Source: Ricordea florida
Lineage: Eukaryota > Cnidaria > Anthozoa > Corallimorpharia > Ricordeidae
DNA: 64,000 bases
Direction: 5' to 3'
Assembly (NCBI GenBank): GCA_949710005.1
Contig: OX453280.1
Location: 10,815,605-10,879,604 of the forward strand
In this document: piece by piece, positions 47,401-60,536 of the stretch
Numbering within the stretch: the stretch's first letter is position 1
Layout of the letters: every line of letters starts with the position of its first letter
Program-made: the position numbers and the translations under genes
Notes under the pieces: model-generated
The model's input: the letters and a program-made list of their open reading frames with translations, nothing else
Told to the model about the DNA's origin: nothing
The model's database searches: none

Positions 47401-50400
47401 TATGGCTGGGTATGCCTATGTAGAGCTATGTAGGGCTATGTATAGCTGTGTAAGGCTATGTATGGTTATGTATGGCTGTGTATGGCTAAGTAAGGCTATG
47501 TAGGGCTATGTATAGCTCTGTAGGGCTCTGTATGGCTATGTGGGGCTACGTATTGCTGTGTATGGCTATATAGGGCTATATATGCCTATGTATGCCTTTG
47601 CAGGCCTATGTAGGGCTATATATGGCTGTGTGTGTCTATGTATGGCTATGTTTGATTCTTTATGGCTACGTGTGGCTATGTAGGGCTATGTATGGCCATG
47701 TATGGCTATGTAAGGCTATGTATGCCTAACTATGCCTCTGTAGGGCTATGTAAAGCTTTGTATGGCTATGTATGGCTATGTATGGCTATATATGCCTATG
47801 TATGCCTCTCTAGGGCTATGTAGGGATATGTATGGCTATGTATGGCTGTGTAGGGCTATGAATAGTTATGTATGGCTGTATAGGGCTATGTAGGGCTACG
47901 TAGAACTATGTATGGCTGTGTATTACTATGTAGGGCTATGTAGTGCTATGTATGGCTGTGTCGGGCTATCAATGGTTATGTATAGCTGTGTATGGCTATG
48001 TAGGGCTATGTTTGGCTATGTAGGGCTAAGTATGGCTATGTAAAGCTATGTAGGGCTATGCAGGGCTATGTATGGTTATGTATGCCTATGCAGGGCTATG
48101 TATGGCTATGTATGGCTATGTATAGCTATGTAGGGGTATGTTGGCCTATGTATGCCTCTGTATGTGTGTGTAGGGCTATGTATGGTAATGTATGGCTGTG
48201 TAGGGCTATGTTGGGCTATGTAGGCCTATGCATGGCTGTGTATGCCTATGTAAGGCTATGTAAGGCTATGTATAGCTGTGTAAGACTATGTATGGTTATG
48301 TATGGCTGTGTATGGCTATGTAAGGCTATGTAGGGCTATGTATAGCTATGTACGGCTGTTTATGGCTATGTGGGGCTATCTTTGGCTATGTAATGCTATG
48401 TAGGGATATGTATGCCTATGTAGGGCTATGTAGGGCTATGTAGGGCTATGTAAGGCTATGCACGGCTGTGTATGCCTATGTAGGCCTATGTATGTCTATG
48501 TAGGCCTATGCATGGCTATGTATGGCTATGTATGTATGTGTAGCGCTAGGTACGGTTATGTATGGCTGTGTAGGGCTATGTATTGCTATATAGGGATATG
48601 TATGGCAGTGTACGCCCATGCTGGGCTATGTAGGGCTATGTATAGCTATGTAGGGGTATGTTGGCCTATGTATGCCTCTGTATGTGTGTGTGGGGCTATG
48701 TATGGTAATGTATGGCTGTGTAGGGCTATGTTGGGCTATGTAGGCCTATGCATGGCTGTGTATGCCTATGTAAGGCTATGTAAGGCTATGTATAGCTGTG
48801 TATTACTATGTAGGGCTATGTAGTGCTATGTATGGCTGTGTCGGGCTATCAATGGTTATGTATAGCTGTGTATGGCTATGTAGGGCTATGTTTGGCTATG
48901 TAGGGCTAAGTATGGCTATGTAAAGCTATGTAGGGCTATGCAGGGCTATGTATGGCTATGTATGCCTATGCAGGGCTATGTATGGCTATGTATGGCTATG
49001 TATAGCTATGTAGGGGTATGTTGGCCTATGTATGCCTCTGTATGTGTGTGTAGGGCTATGTATGGTAATGTATGGCTGTGTAGGGCTATGTTGGGCTATG
49101 TAGGCCTATGCATGGCTGTGTATGCCTATGTAAGGCTATGTAAGGCTATGTATAGCTGTGTAAGACTATGTATGGTTATGTATGGCTGTGTATGGCTATG
49201 TAAGGCTATGTAGGGCTATGTATAGCTATGTACGGCTGTTTATGGCTATGTGGGGCTATCTTTGGCTATGTAATGCTATGTAGGGATATGTATGCCTATG
49301 TAGGGCTATGTAGGGCTATGTAGGGCTATGTAAGGCTATGCACGGCTGTGTATGCCTATGTAGGCCTATGTATGTCTATGTAGGCCTATGCATGGCTATG
49401 TATGGCTATGTATGTATGTGTAGCGCTAGGTACGGTTATGTATGGCTGTGTAGGGCTATGTATTGCTATATAGGGATATGTATGGCAGTGTACGCCCATG
49501 TTGGGCTATGTAGGGCTATGTATAGCTATGTAGGGGTATGTTGGCCTATGTATGCCTCTGTATGTGTGTGTGGGGCTATGTATGGTAATGTATGGCTGTG
49601 TAGGGCTATGTTGGGCTATGTAGGCCTATGCATGGCTGTGTATGCCTATGTAAGGCTATGTAAGGCTATGTATAGCTGTGTAAGACTATGTACGGTTATG
49701 TATGGCTGTGTATGGCTATGTAAGGCTATGTAGGGCTATGTATAGCTGTGTACGGCTGTTTATGGCTATGTGGGGCTATCTTTGGCTATGTAATGCTATG
49801 TAGGGATATGTATGCCTATGTAGGGCTATGTAGGGCTATGTAGGGCTATGTAAGGCTATGCACGGCTGTGTATGCCTATGTAGGCCTATGTATGTCTATG
49901 TAGGCCTATGCATGGCTATGTATGGCTATGTATGTATGTGTAGCGCTAGGTACGGTTATGTATGGCTGTGTAGGGCTATGTATTGCTATATAGGGATATG
50001 TATGGCAGTGTACGCCCATGTTGGGCTATGTAGGGCTATGTATGGCTGTGTAGGGATATGTATAGTTATGTATTACTGTGTATGGCTATGTAGGGCTATG
50101 TATGGCTATGTACGGTTGCGTATAGCTTTGTAGGGCTATGTATGGCTATGGATGGCTATGTATGGCTATGTAGGGCTATGTATGGCTATGTATGGTTATG
50201 TATGGGTGTGTATGGCTATGTAGGGCTACCTAGGGCTATCTATGGTTGTGTATGCCTATGGTTTGCTATGTAGGGCTATGTATGGCTGTGTAGTGCTATG
50301 TCTGGTTGTGTAGGGCTATGTATGGTTACGTATGGCTGTGTATCGCTATGTAGGGCTATGTATGGCTATGTAGGGCTGGGTATGGCTATGTAGGGCTATG

Positions 50401-52184
50401 TATGGCTATGTAAGGGTATGTTTAGGTCTGTATGGCTATGTATGGCTATGTAGGGATATGTATGCCTATGTAAGGCTATGTAGGGCTATGTAGGGCTGTG
50501 TAGGGCTATGTAAGGCTATGTATGGCTGTGTATGGCTATCTAGGGCTATGTATGTCTATGTAGGCCTATGCATGGCTATGTATGGCTATGTATGTATGTT
50601 TAGTGCTAGGTATGGTTATGTATAGCTGTGTAGGGCTATGTATTGCTATATAGGGATATGTATGGCAGTGTACGCCTATGTTGGGCTATGTAGGGCTATG
50701 TATGGCTGTGTAGGGATATGTATAGTTCTCTATTACTGTGTAGGGCTATATAGGGCTACGTAGGGCTAGGTATGGTTGTGTATGCATATGTAGGGCTATG
50801 TAGGGCTATGTATGGCTGTGAGGGCTATGTATGGTTATGTATGGCTGTGTATCGCTATGTAGGGCTATGTATGGCTATGTAGAGATATGTATGCCTATGT
50901 AGGGCTATGTAGGGCTATGTAGGGCTGTGTAGGGTTATGTAGGGCTGTGTACGCCTATGTTGGGCTATGAAGGGCTATGTATGGCTGTGTAGGGCTATGT
51001 ATAGTTATGTATTACTGTGTATGGCTATGTAGGGCTATGTAGGACTATGTATGGCTATGTATAGCTATGTAGGGCTATGTATGGCTATGTATGGTTATGT
51101 ATGGCTGTGTAGGCCTATATAGGGCTACGTATACGTAGGGCTATGTATGGCTGTCTATGCCTATGTAGGGCTATGTAGGGGTATGTATGCCTGTGTACGG
51201 CTATGTATGGTTGTGTAGGGCTATGTATGGTTATGTATGGCTATATATGGCTATGTAGGGCTATGTAGGCCTATTTATGCCTCTGTATGACTGTGTAGGG
51301 ATATGTATGGTTAAGTACGGCTGTGTAGGGCTATGAAGGGCTATGTAGGCCTATGTATGGCTGTGTATGCCTATGTAGAGCTATGTAGGGCTATTTATAG
51401 CTTTGTCAGGCTATGTATGGCTATGTATGGCTGTGTATGGCTATGTAGGGCTATGTAGGGCTATGTATAGCTATGTAGGGCTGTGTATGGCTACGTGGGG
51501 CTATGTATGGCTATGTAGGGGTATGTAGGCCTATGTATGGCTATGTATGGCTATGTAATGCTATCTTTGTCTATGTATGGCTATATAGGGCTATGTAGGG
51601 CTATGTATGCCTATGTAGGGCTATGTAGGGCTATGTGTGGCTGTGTAGGGCTATGTATAGTTATGTATGGCTGTGTTTTGCTATGTAGGGCTATGTATGG
51701 CTATGTAGGGTTGCGTATAGCTATGTAGGGCTATGTAGGGCTATGTATGGCTCTGTATGGCTATGTAGGGCTATGTATGGCTATGTATGGTTATGTATGG
51801 CTCTCTAGGGCTATGTAGGGCTACGTAGGGCTATGTATGGCTGTGTATTGCTATGTATGGTTATGTATGGCTCTCTATTGCTGTGTATGGCTATATAGGG
51901 CTATATATGCCTATGTATGCCTATGTAGGCCTATGTAGGGCTATATATGGCATTGTATGGCTATGTATGGCTCTGTTTGACTGTTTATGGCTATGTGTGG
52001 CTATGTAGGGCTATGTATGGCTGTGTATGGCTATGTAAGGCTATGTATGCCTCTGTATGCCTCTGTAGGGCAATGTAAAGCTATGTATGGCTATGTATGG
52101 CTATGTATGTCTATGTATGCCTCTTTAGGGCTATGTAGTGATATGTATGGCTATGTATGGCTGTGTACTGAGGGCTATGTATAG
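47401..52184 (-). repeat. 10-bp satellite with 880/520-bp higher-order repeat
   Basis: GGCTATGTA-orientation satellite. Between about 48,000 and 50,150, near-identical long blocks recur: one block at 48,058 and 48,938 (880 bp apart), another at 48,458, 49,338 and 49,858 (880 and 520 bp apart). All spacings are multiples of ten, as expected for unequal exchange in register. The array ends at about 52,184. Confidence 0.93.
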
Positions 52185-52654
52185 TTCCTCGCGAAGCGTG
52201 GTTACTAATCGTGTCGCTTTCGGTCAGACCACGTGGCTCGCAAGCCCGAGTAAATCGAGCCGAGAGTTTTTATATATGTATATATATTTAACAAATAAAG
52301 AAGCCTAGGCCGTGTATTACACTGTGATAAAACACGACGGGCATTTGAGAACACGAGTGAAATGTAGAAAACACGAGCCGCAGGCGAGTGTTTTCTACAT
52401 TTCTCGAGTGTTCTCAAATGCCTGGAGTGTTTTAATCACAGTGTAATACACGGCTTATGCTTCTTTATTTGCTTTATGATATAGTTTTTACATGCCGCGA
52501 GTAGAAACAAACAAGCACACAGATCGCCAAACCGACGCCATTTAATACCAACTTCTCGACTGTTTTCGCTTCTTCTTCTTTATTCCTCGCGAAGCGAGGC
52601 CGAAGGCCGAGCGTAGCGAGGTTACTAATCGTGTCGCCTTCGGTCAGACCACGT
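52185..52654. mobile_element. Foldback MITE-like insertion between short direct repeats
   Basis: An inverted repeat at about 52,291-52,472, arms of about 85 bp around cgagccgcaggcgag (acaaataaagaagc and complement at the tips). It sits between two copies of a 35-bp sequence (ggttactaatcgtgtcgc...) at 52,200-52,234 and 52,620-52,654, each preceded by ttcctcgcgaagcg. Whether the outer repeats are parts of a larger element or duplicated target cannot be told here. It marks the satellite edge. Confidence 0.6.
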
Positions 52655-52881
52655 AAGGAAAATCATGGCAACAGCGTACAGACAGAATCAGAGGACGAAC
52701 GAAGAAACAGATTACCATATCGTCGTGAAAAAAGTTTCAGGAAAGGGGAAACAGAAACGAACCTCAAAGAAATGAAAGATGACAGTCACGAAGTATTTAT
52801 ACTGCAATGAGAATGCAAGTAGGTATTTTTTGTAGTGAAACGATTGCCTTCCATAATTTAAAGAAATTCCCAATACAGAGG

Positions 52882-53010
52882 CCCCGGCGAAAGTTTGACC
52901 ATGGTACCATGGTTTTTCATTGTTAACCATGGTTAACCATGGTTGACAATGATGATGACCATGGTGTCTGACCATGGTCATATTTAACCACTGACCATGG
53001 TTCACAGTCA
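52882..53010. repeat. CCATGG-rich array, left
   Basis: Dense irregular repeats of the palindrome ACCATGGT and relatives (aaccatggttaaccatggtt), starting at CCCCGGCG. The same motif reappears at 56,290-56,700, ending in CGCCGGGG. The two may be the ends of one 3.8-kb element. Confidence 0.8.
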
Positions 53011-53146
53011 ACCATGGTCAGACCAAAAAACATTCAATATCTAAAGAATCTGATTATATTTTAACAGGTCTGACATGTTTGAGATAAAATTAAAGTTAAA
53101 TTTTAGTAATTAATGATAAGTTTCACCAAAATAAATAATGACTGCT

Positions 53147-53520
53147 CACCATGGAATACCATGGAAAACCATGTCCAATCTACTTGGCACTCATTGCAGA
53201 CTCTCAGTCAGAAATTTAGAGTGAACAGGAATTTTTAAAACATTCACATAACTTAAGTTGGTTTGATATTGCATTTGAATCATTAAAATTGTCAAAAAGA
53301 ATATATTAAGAATCACTTTTTGCCAACCATGGAATACCATGGAAAACCATGTCCAATGTACTTGGCACTGATTGCAGACTCTGAGTCAAATTCTGAGTCA
53401 CCAGGAATTTTCAAAACATTCACATAATTTTAGTTGGTTTGATATTGCATTTGAAACATTAAAAACGTCAAAAAGAATATATTAAGAATCACTCTTTTGC
53501 CAACCATGGAATACCATGTC
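53147..53520. repeat. Tandem repeat, period about 177 bp
   Basis: Two full copies and the start of a third, at about 53,151, 53,329 and 53,506. Each begins with accatggaataccatgg and contains tacttggcactcattgcaga-like and ttggtttgatattgcatttg segments. Confidence 0.85.
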
Positions 53521-53777
53521 AGACCATGCAACTGTCACACTTAAAAAAAAATTATCACAGGTTACCAAGGGTTTTAAATATGAGTTAATCCCGGATGAAG
53601 TATTCTGCCCTTAGCTTTCTTAAGTTATAAAGGGCAACAACAGCAAAAACAGACACATAATAAAAATCTTCCTTTTCAATTTGAATAAATTTAATACAAC
53701 TGTGAAGGAAGACAATTTGTAATCACAACATTAAGTTATGATAATATCTTCTTGCCTAAAATAAAATACCTACTTGA

Positions 53778-53965
53778 AATTATCTCTCCCTTCTTTGTAA
53801 GAGCAACACAGCAAATTCTCTTTTTCATGCCTCTGTACTCTTTTGCATAGAGTTTCTCTTGCCCCTTTATTTAGTGCTTTACATAGTTGAGACATATCTT
53901 CCTCGCCTGTTTGTTGTTTGATTAGCTCTAATTCATCCCTGAGTAAATCAAGCAAATTTACAACT
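53778..53965 (-). CDS. Possible exon of unknown gene
   Basis: A minus-strand open segment of about 60 codons with an AG after a T-rich tract upstream (tttttttgggaag) and a donor-like GTAGGT just after GATAATTTCAA. The sequence (LLDLLRDELELIKQQTGEED, then a basic, cysteine-containing end) is helix-like and charged. I do not recognise it and cannot join it to another exon. A second open stretch lies next to it at 53,990-54,240 (KPAPYGKKTLRHSNSSINQT), with a possible acceptor but no good donor. Either could be gene or element coding sequence. Confidence 0.25.
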
Positions 53966-54981
53966 TCCCAAAAAAATAATTAAATATTCTTAGGGAAGAA
54001 ACGTTTGCCTGCTGACTCTTGATGTGAAATTTGTAAAAGGATAAACGGAAATGGACCCAATGTACGATAATACATGTTCATCAGGATCAAATATTGTTGA
54101 ATCTGCAGTGTTTTCATAATGTATCAGACCTGTTTGGTTTATTGAAGAATTTGAATGTCTAAGCGTCTTTTTCCCATACGGTGCAGGCTTTTTCATGTGC
54201 ATTGCTGTAGTCTGCGTCAGCTGAGGCTGGAGTTTGTAATCTATTTTTCCACCACGTCGATCGCTAAAGAAATACAGGCACCGCGCGAGTCGAAGCTGAT
54301 ATTCTAAAAAGGTCTTGTACTCACTTCATAAACTTGGGAGACCAACAGAGCACTTAAAGAACCCCATCTCTTCGTAATTCCCATGAATTGAAGAATTATT
54401 TTGACTAGGATGGTCCCTTATGAATCGAGAGCTAATAACCCACTCGCGGCCATTTGTCCGCTATGTTGAGATAAGACTGCCGCCAAGGCCCTGGGGCGAG
54501 ATGCATGCCTGCTGAACCAATCAGAACTTGCAGATTCTCATGTGACTTCCGGTTCTGCGGCAAGCCCAAGCGGTTGAATTTGAAAATTGCGATCGGTTAT
54601 TGACCATGCAGTCCGCGCGCTTTTGAACAATGGACGACATAAACTTGCACGTATTTGGTGAGAAGTAAAGCCGTATAAATTTACAAGTATTTTGGAGAAA
54701 CACGATCAAGATTTATGTGAGAATCATTCAAGGGCGCGCAATTCGTGGTGAGTACAACAATGCCTTCCTTTACTCACACATACTACACACTGTAGGTTTC
54801 ATTTAACTTTAAAGACACTTGAAAGGGGCTTTATGCTGATTCGAATGAACACAATGGACTATTTTGTTTTTGTAATTTATCAGTATGTAAGTATTGTGAA
54901 ATCTAGCTGAGCTTAAGAATTTAATGCCTTGGAAATTAGCTCCTTAATTATAGTAATAATATCACGACTATAGTGAAAGTA
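53966..54981. other. Region with possible promoter-like GC rise, no firm gene
   Basis: About 1 kb with several CpGs between 54,260 and 54,740, unusual for this AT-rich neighbourhood. A plus-strand ATGGACGACATAAAC lies at 54,630, and a good donor-like GTGAGTAC follows at about 54,750. A first exon or promoter is possible, but I can build no coding chain. Confidence 0.25.
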
Positions 54982-55106
54982 AGGCCCGGTTCAAACGCCG
55001 AAATTTACATGTGCCGAATCTAATGGAAATGAGGGAAAACAATAGATTTATCTCATTTGCATTAGATTCGGCACATGTGAAGTTCGACGTGTGAACCGGG
55101 CCTAAC
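54982..55106. mobile_element. Harbinger-type MITE, short form
   Basis: About 125 bp: GGCCCGGTTCAAACGCCGAA start and the complementary end, TAA at both flanks, with an inner inverted pair around tgccgaatctaatg. Same terminal family as the MITEs in the two arms. Confidence 0.75.
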
Positions 55107-55353
55107 ATAAACTCGGGCGCTGCTTCATACCTCCTTAAATTATGAACTGCATGTTTGTGTGTTAAGAATATTTCGAAACGCTGGCTTACTTTGACTTGCA
55201 AGTTAAGCATCCTATGAGATTTTCCTTTAGTTTTTAAAATGGATTCTGCTTTATAAATAGGAGAAACTGGAGCAAAAGATATCACACATACAAAGAAAAG
55301 TATACATTTTCCATTTTTGTATAGCACAGGACATCATGTCATGATTAAAATCA

Positions 55354-55434
55354 TGTGCTAGAAAATGCTTTTGGGGCTCACTCTTTTAAAGTTAAAACAG
55401 TGAGCCCCAAAAGCATTGCACATTTTGTAGCACA
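55354..55434. repeat. Short hairpin element
   Basis: Inverted arms (tgctagaaaatgcttttggg... and its near complement) around ttttaaagttaaaa; the GC-containing core is exact over 18 bp. Flanked by agcacagga on both sides, as in small MITEs. Confidence 0.6.
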
Positions 55435-56280
55435 GGATCATGTCCTTTTCGCTATTTCCTGTGGGTGTTTTGTTGTCCACACCCTACTAGGAATGTGACT
55501 TGTACTGTCCAGGTGTAGTGTAAAATAAGTTCCAATATAATGTATGTTGAAGTTTTATCCTGATGAAGTCTCACTAGCAGAAGAGACTGGTCGATTAACT
55601 ACAAGACAAGTTGCTGTGTGCTGCCCACTAGTTCTCTTATAATAAAAAATAATATTGGCTACTCAGTTTATAAAACAGGAAACAATTTCAAAACAAAAAT
55701 CAGTAAGATCTGATTGGCTTACCTGACAAAAGATACATGCAACATTCAGTGTAAGCAAGCAAGGGGCGGCAGACAGCTCATGCAGTAATTGTATTAGCTA
55801 TCCTTTTTTCTCTCATTTTCCCGCAGTCGAAAAATCAGAAAATCAGTATTTTTGATACCACATATATTTCCAAATTTCTTAATACTTGTAAAATGAAACC
55901 ATTTTGCAGTTTTGTTTTCTCTGTTAGTGTGTTAATGTTTACCTGTATGTCATATTTTTATAAGGCAAGTTTCAGTCATCATTAGTTAAATTACAAAATA
56001 CTGACAGTATAATCACAGACATTATACATAACATTATTTACCCTCACAGGTGTACAAGAATGATCTCCTGAAGCCTCTTAAGCAGTGAGACATGGTAGCC
56101 AAAATCAAGTTATAATAAAAAGGAAGAAGGAACAATACCTTGTCTATGGTCTATGTGTATTTTTAAACCAAAACTATTGAGTTTGAATTTATCTATACCC
56201 GTAATACTATTTAGTATATTTCAATGTCACACTTCTTTTAATCCATTTGTTAGTCAGGTTTGTTTACGTCTATTGTCATC
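55435..56280. other. AT-rich sequence, nothing recognised
   Basis: No open frame, repeat or exon signal I can support, apart from an acceptor-like ttaccctcacag at about 56,050. Confidence 0.5.
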
Positions 56281-56289
56281 TAGAAAAAA

Positions 56290-56706
56290 ACATGGTTGAC
56301 CATGTTAAACCATGATCAGTGTTTTGTTAAAGTCATGGTTGACCATGTTAAACCATGGTCATTGTTTTGGTAAAATCATGGTTGACCATGAAATACCATG
56401 GTTTGCTGTACAATCAGACTGTGGCTGACCATGGTCTACCATGGTCTACCATGGTTTGGTAGGTTTCACTGCCATGGTTAACCATGGTCAAACATGTTTT
56501 CCAGTCATGGTCATCCATGGTAAAACATGGTCAGTAAGCCATATTGACAACCAATGTTGACCATGGTTGACCATGGTCAACTTTGTGCCATTTAACGTTC
56601 ATGGTTGACGATGTTGCCATAACATGGTTGACCATGGTTGAAAACCATGGACTACCATGGTAGAAACATGAATGACCATGGCCTATCCATGGTCCTGACG
56701 CCGGGG
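56290..56706. repeat. CCATGG-rich array, right
   Basis: Repeats of catggttgaccatg and accatggt, ending in ccatggtcctgacgccgggg. The terminal CGCCGGGG is the complement of the CCCCGGCG that opens the array at 52,882. Confidence 0.8.
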
Positions 56707-58604
56707 TTGCTTTATTTTTATGATGTCAAATATCAATATTTCATAACAGCCACAACATGCAATTAACCACATTGGAAAAACTTTATAAAGAAGAAATTAA
56801 ATTTTGTAATGCCAAAATGTTTATGATCTTTCTCATATATTCATTGCAAGTGTGCTGTATGTAGTAGCAAGTGTTTCAAGTTTCCTAAATGCCCTATGTT
56901 TTCAATAATGATTCTCCACACAAACTTTATAGACAAAATAATGACTGCACTAGATTCTAAGCCTTTAAGAAGAAATGTTGTTGTTTGGAGCTGTTTTGAT
57001 TACTACCACCTCTGATGGAAAGCCTATTAAGAAGATTTTTGTATTGCTTGTAGTAGTAGAGTAACAATACCTTTACCAAGATTAGGACATGCATCCCACC
57101 CCATAAAAATATATTATGTTTAACATAAAAAATATAACAATAATAATCATATCAATACCAGTAATAATAATAGTAATATGATAATAATAATGATAATAAT
57201 ATAATGATAGTTCTTCTCGTTACTATATGTCATTGGTTACAGTTCAATACCTCTGGCTGCCATGACTTTTTCGATGAAATACCATCATTATATTAAATCT
57301 TTCTTCTGCAGTTTTTATAATAGAAATTTTCATATATTCAAAATAATATAATCTTCTGTGGTTGGGTATGGATATTCTGCCTGTTTCTGTAACAGCACAA
57401 TTAAACTTTCATGTGGTATATACTTTTCACTGATTGATGTTGATTTCACATTATTTTTCTACAGGAGTAGGTAGTGCAGCCATCTTTTTGAACACATTAA
57501 GATTTTAATAACTCTTTCTTACATGTATTGTTTTTATGATATGACCTAAAAATAGCACAACCACATACTATACAGTCGGCACTCACTATTACCAAACCTT
57601 TATTCAAAGTTTTTGTAGAATCCAATTGTTTTACCCCAAATTTTGTTAATGTAATGACATTGTATCTCACACTTCTGTTGATATGGCATCTCTTTTGAGG
57701 GTAGAGGAATTTTTCTATCTACCACTGGGGGTACCATTGCAACTGAAAAGAGTACACAAATTAAAACATGCACTATTCATAATGCTCTCAATTGTGGTTA
57801 CCCGGGAATGAAATAATGACTGCAGTAGACAATAAAATATCTAATCAGAACATTCTTCTTACAATGAATATCATGCAATTATAACCAAAAAACATAAACA
57901 AAAAATAATTGGAGCATTCAACTCATCCTCAGTGTAAGAACATATTGTGTTTAAAAGTGATGTACAACAAAGAAGACAAAGCAGTAGAGACTAAGAAAAT
58001 AAAACTAAAGAAAAAAACACAGGTTTTTACACCGCGGTAAACACAAGCATTCATATCAACTCTTCAAGATTTCACCTGCAAAAGATTTACAATCATTTTC
58101 AATTTGTGTTAAGTGAATATTATTGTGATACTTCATCGACTCTGTATTCCCTGTCAAGATAATAAATAATTTTACTTCTATTCCCTCTGGTGCAATCTAA
58201 GTGGCAATGAAAGAGCTAAATGAAGGTCACTGTTTAAGCACTGTGTTGAGCGGTATACTGATCATGTAATTTGCACCAGGTGTCACTAATTGTGTACCAA
58301 ACACAGCATAAGAAATAAAATAATGGGGATTACGCTGATATAAAAATAAATTACAAAATATAGAAAAAAAATAAAGAATAAAATATGAGAGCATTGTGAC
58401 TTCTTCAAAAACTAGCTTCGCGAGGTTTTTGCGGGAGTCGTATTTCTAGTATATTTGTGAGTAAAACTCGCCAACAAGAACCTTTTAACCATTATCACTC
58501 AAGCACAAATCAGATATACCCCATAATCAAAACAGATATATTAGCATTCTTGAAACAGTTCAATTACGTAGGCTCAAGTATTTGTTTAGTTGACTCTGGT
58601 TATA
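56707..58604. other. AT-rich sequence with simple repeats
   Basis: No gene recognised. It contains an (ataata)n-like stretch at about 57,125-57,210 and other low-complexity AT sequence. Short frames only. Confidence 0.55.
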
Positions 58605-58682
58605 AAGCAATTCGCCTTAATCACAGTCCGCCATGATGGGATGCAACGTCATCATTTTCGCACGAAAGTGAGGCCACGCGTG
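58605..58682 (+). repeat. Left TIR of ISL2EU-like element
   Basis: Shares ATTCGCCTT, AGCCGCCAT-like, ACGTCAT and GAGGCCACGCGTGT blocks, in order, with the reverse complement of about 62,120-62,201. The YqaJ gene's ATG lies 12 bp after it. Confidence 0.7.
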
Positions 58683-58693
58683 TTAAAACAATC

Positions 58694-60536
58694 ATGGCTG
58701 ACTCGACGAGTACTCCGATTTCTTCAGAGTTTTGGCACCGCAATCTGGTGGACATACCGTCATTCACAAACGCCTTTATTGAAAAAATGGCCAGTGAAAA
58801 CCTTCCAGTGAAGGTGACTTTGACAAGAGGATATAAATTCTTCCACGAATCATATATCCACGATATTGAAGGTAAGCTTCCAGCTGTATGTAGCTGCCTT
58901 GAGCGTCATTGCTCGATGATTGTTACTCGTGCCTTCTTTAGCAATCGAACGTTTGAGTCTGGTCGAAGCAAACGTAAAATATTTGTTTTTTTTTTACAGT
59001 TAAGCTTGCTAAGGAAGATGAGGGAATTACGGTCCGGGGAAAATGCTTCAGAAGCATGAAGAAGAATGAAGAGCCACACAGACTTCATGTGGTGTTCAGG
59101 CGTCAAGATGAAGTCGCAGTGGAGTCATTCGCGTGCAGCTGTGCAGCCGGTCAGGGCCTTTGCCACCACGTTATTGGCTTCATGTATACACTGGCTCATT
59201 ACCAAATGCTCGGGTTGAAAAGCGTGCCGCCTGTTGTTTCTAAAACCTCCAAACCGCAGGTAAATTCCTCAAGTGCACACTACCTGTACTTGATTCACAC
59301 TTACATATTGTTGTTGAAATACTTAAAAAAAGGTTTTCCTTAAATTATTTAAAGCATAACTGAAGAAGACCCATATTGGTTTTAGCCCAAAAAGATATCA
59401 GTACTGTTTGTAATGCCTTCTTTAATACTTTTCCAATGTTTTATTTCTAGACTTGGCATATTCCTTCCAGAACTGAAGGAGTTAGTCCAAGGCCAGTTAT
59501 GGATGTTGTTATCCAGAAGGCTGAGAACCCTTCTCAACAACCTACTCAGGTTAAGAAAAAACGTAAAGTATCAGGGGTTTCTTGTACTGTGTACAAGCCT
59601 TTTGAGGAACAGCTTGCTTCCATCAATCTACCAAGTGCCCTCAGCCCATTATTTGAAAAGCTTGACCCCGAGCCTGGGTTTTTGAGGATTTGGCCAGACA
59701 AAGAAGAAGACATTCCTCTAGTTGAGACAAAGTATGGGTTGGTTCCACGGGGGTCTGTCCTCTCCTATCAGCAGCAGCAAATAAGTAGACAAAGCTCTGG
59801 AAACCTTGCACATCCAGTGCCAGATTTTGACTTGCCAGATTTGGGGCACCAGCCAACTGTCCTTGCTGAGAAAGAGCTGCTACACTTCAATTCCCTTCAA
59901 GTATCTTTAGATCAAGCTCTTGAATATGAGCGAATCACAAGAGAGCAATCAATGTCACGGGACTGGCATCGGTTAAGAAAGTACCGCTTGACTGCGTCAA
60001 ATTTTAAAGCAGTCTGTTCACGAAGGAAAGATCTGGAAAGCCTTTCAGCGCGTCTGCTGCGAGGAAAAGTAGTGCAAACAGCTGCCATGAGATATGGCCT
60101 TCAGCATGAGGATGAGGCAGCAAATCAATATGCAAGTCACTTTGGAAGGGATGTTTATCCGGTTGGTTTTGTTATCAACCCTTCCTTACCCCACCTTGGT
60201 TGTAGTCCTGACAGAAGGGTTTATGACCCTTCTGAAAATGAGCCATGGGGATTATTAGAAATTAAATCCTCACCATCAGACTTTTTGTCTGATTTAAGTT
60301 ACTTAAAACACAATGGCAGGACTGGTGCATACAGTCTAAGAAGGACTCATGGGTATTATTATCAAACCATGGGCTGTATCAGTTTGACGGGTAGTGCTTG
60401 GGAGGATTTTTTTGTCTCTTGCCGCAGTGAGTTCCACTGTGAAAGAGTTTATTTTAATCCTACCTTTTTCTCAGAGATGCTTGAAAAGCTTAATCAGTTC
60501 TATTTTGACATCCATCTTAATGCTTGTGTTCAATGA
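58694..60536 (+). CDS. SWIM zinc-finger and YqaJ-like nuclease of the transposon
   Basis: Three exons: 58,694-58,871; 59,000-59,259; 59,451-60,536 (stop), joined in phase (178+260+1,086 nt) for 507 aa. Splice sites are good: GAAG/GTAAGC, ttttttacag, GCAG/GTAAAT, ttatttctag. A SWIM zinc motif CxCx6CxH is at residues 105-116 (CSCAAGQGLCHH). The C-terminal half is a YqaJ/lambda-exonuclease-type PD-(D/E)XK domain: RLTASNF, an acidic residue in YGLQHEDEAA (about 366), LGCSPDRR with D about 400, and LLEIKSS with E about 416 and K about 418, then a YYYQTMG helix. No stop or frameshift is seen, so it may be intact. By family it should be a 5'-3' DNA exonuclease; its role in transposition is not established. 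Confidence 0.85.

Noticed and set aside
47030-51728. Many open frames with MYGYVGLCMAM-type repeats in the satellite
   Set aside because: A 10-bp repeat without stops gives such frames automatically in any phase; composition follows the repeat unit and no start or exon context supports them.
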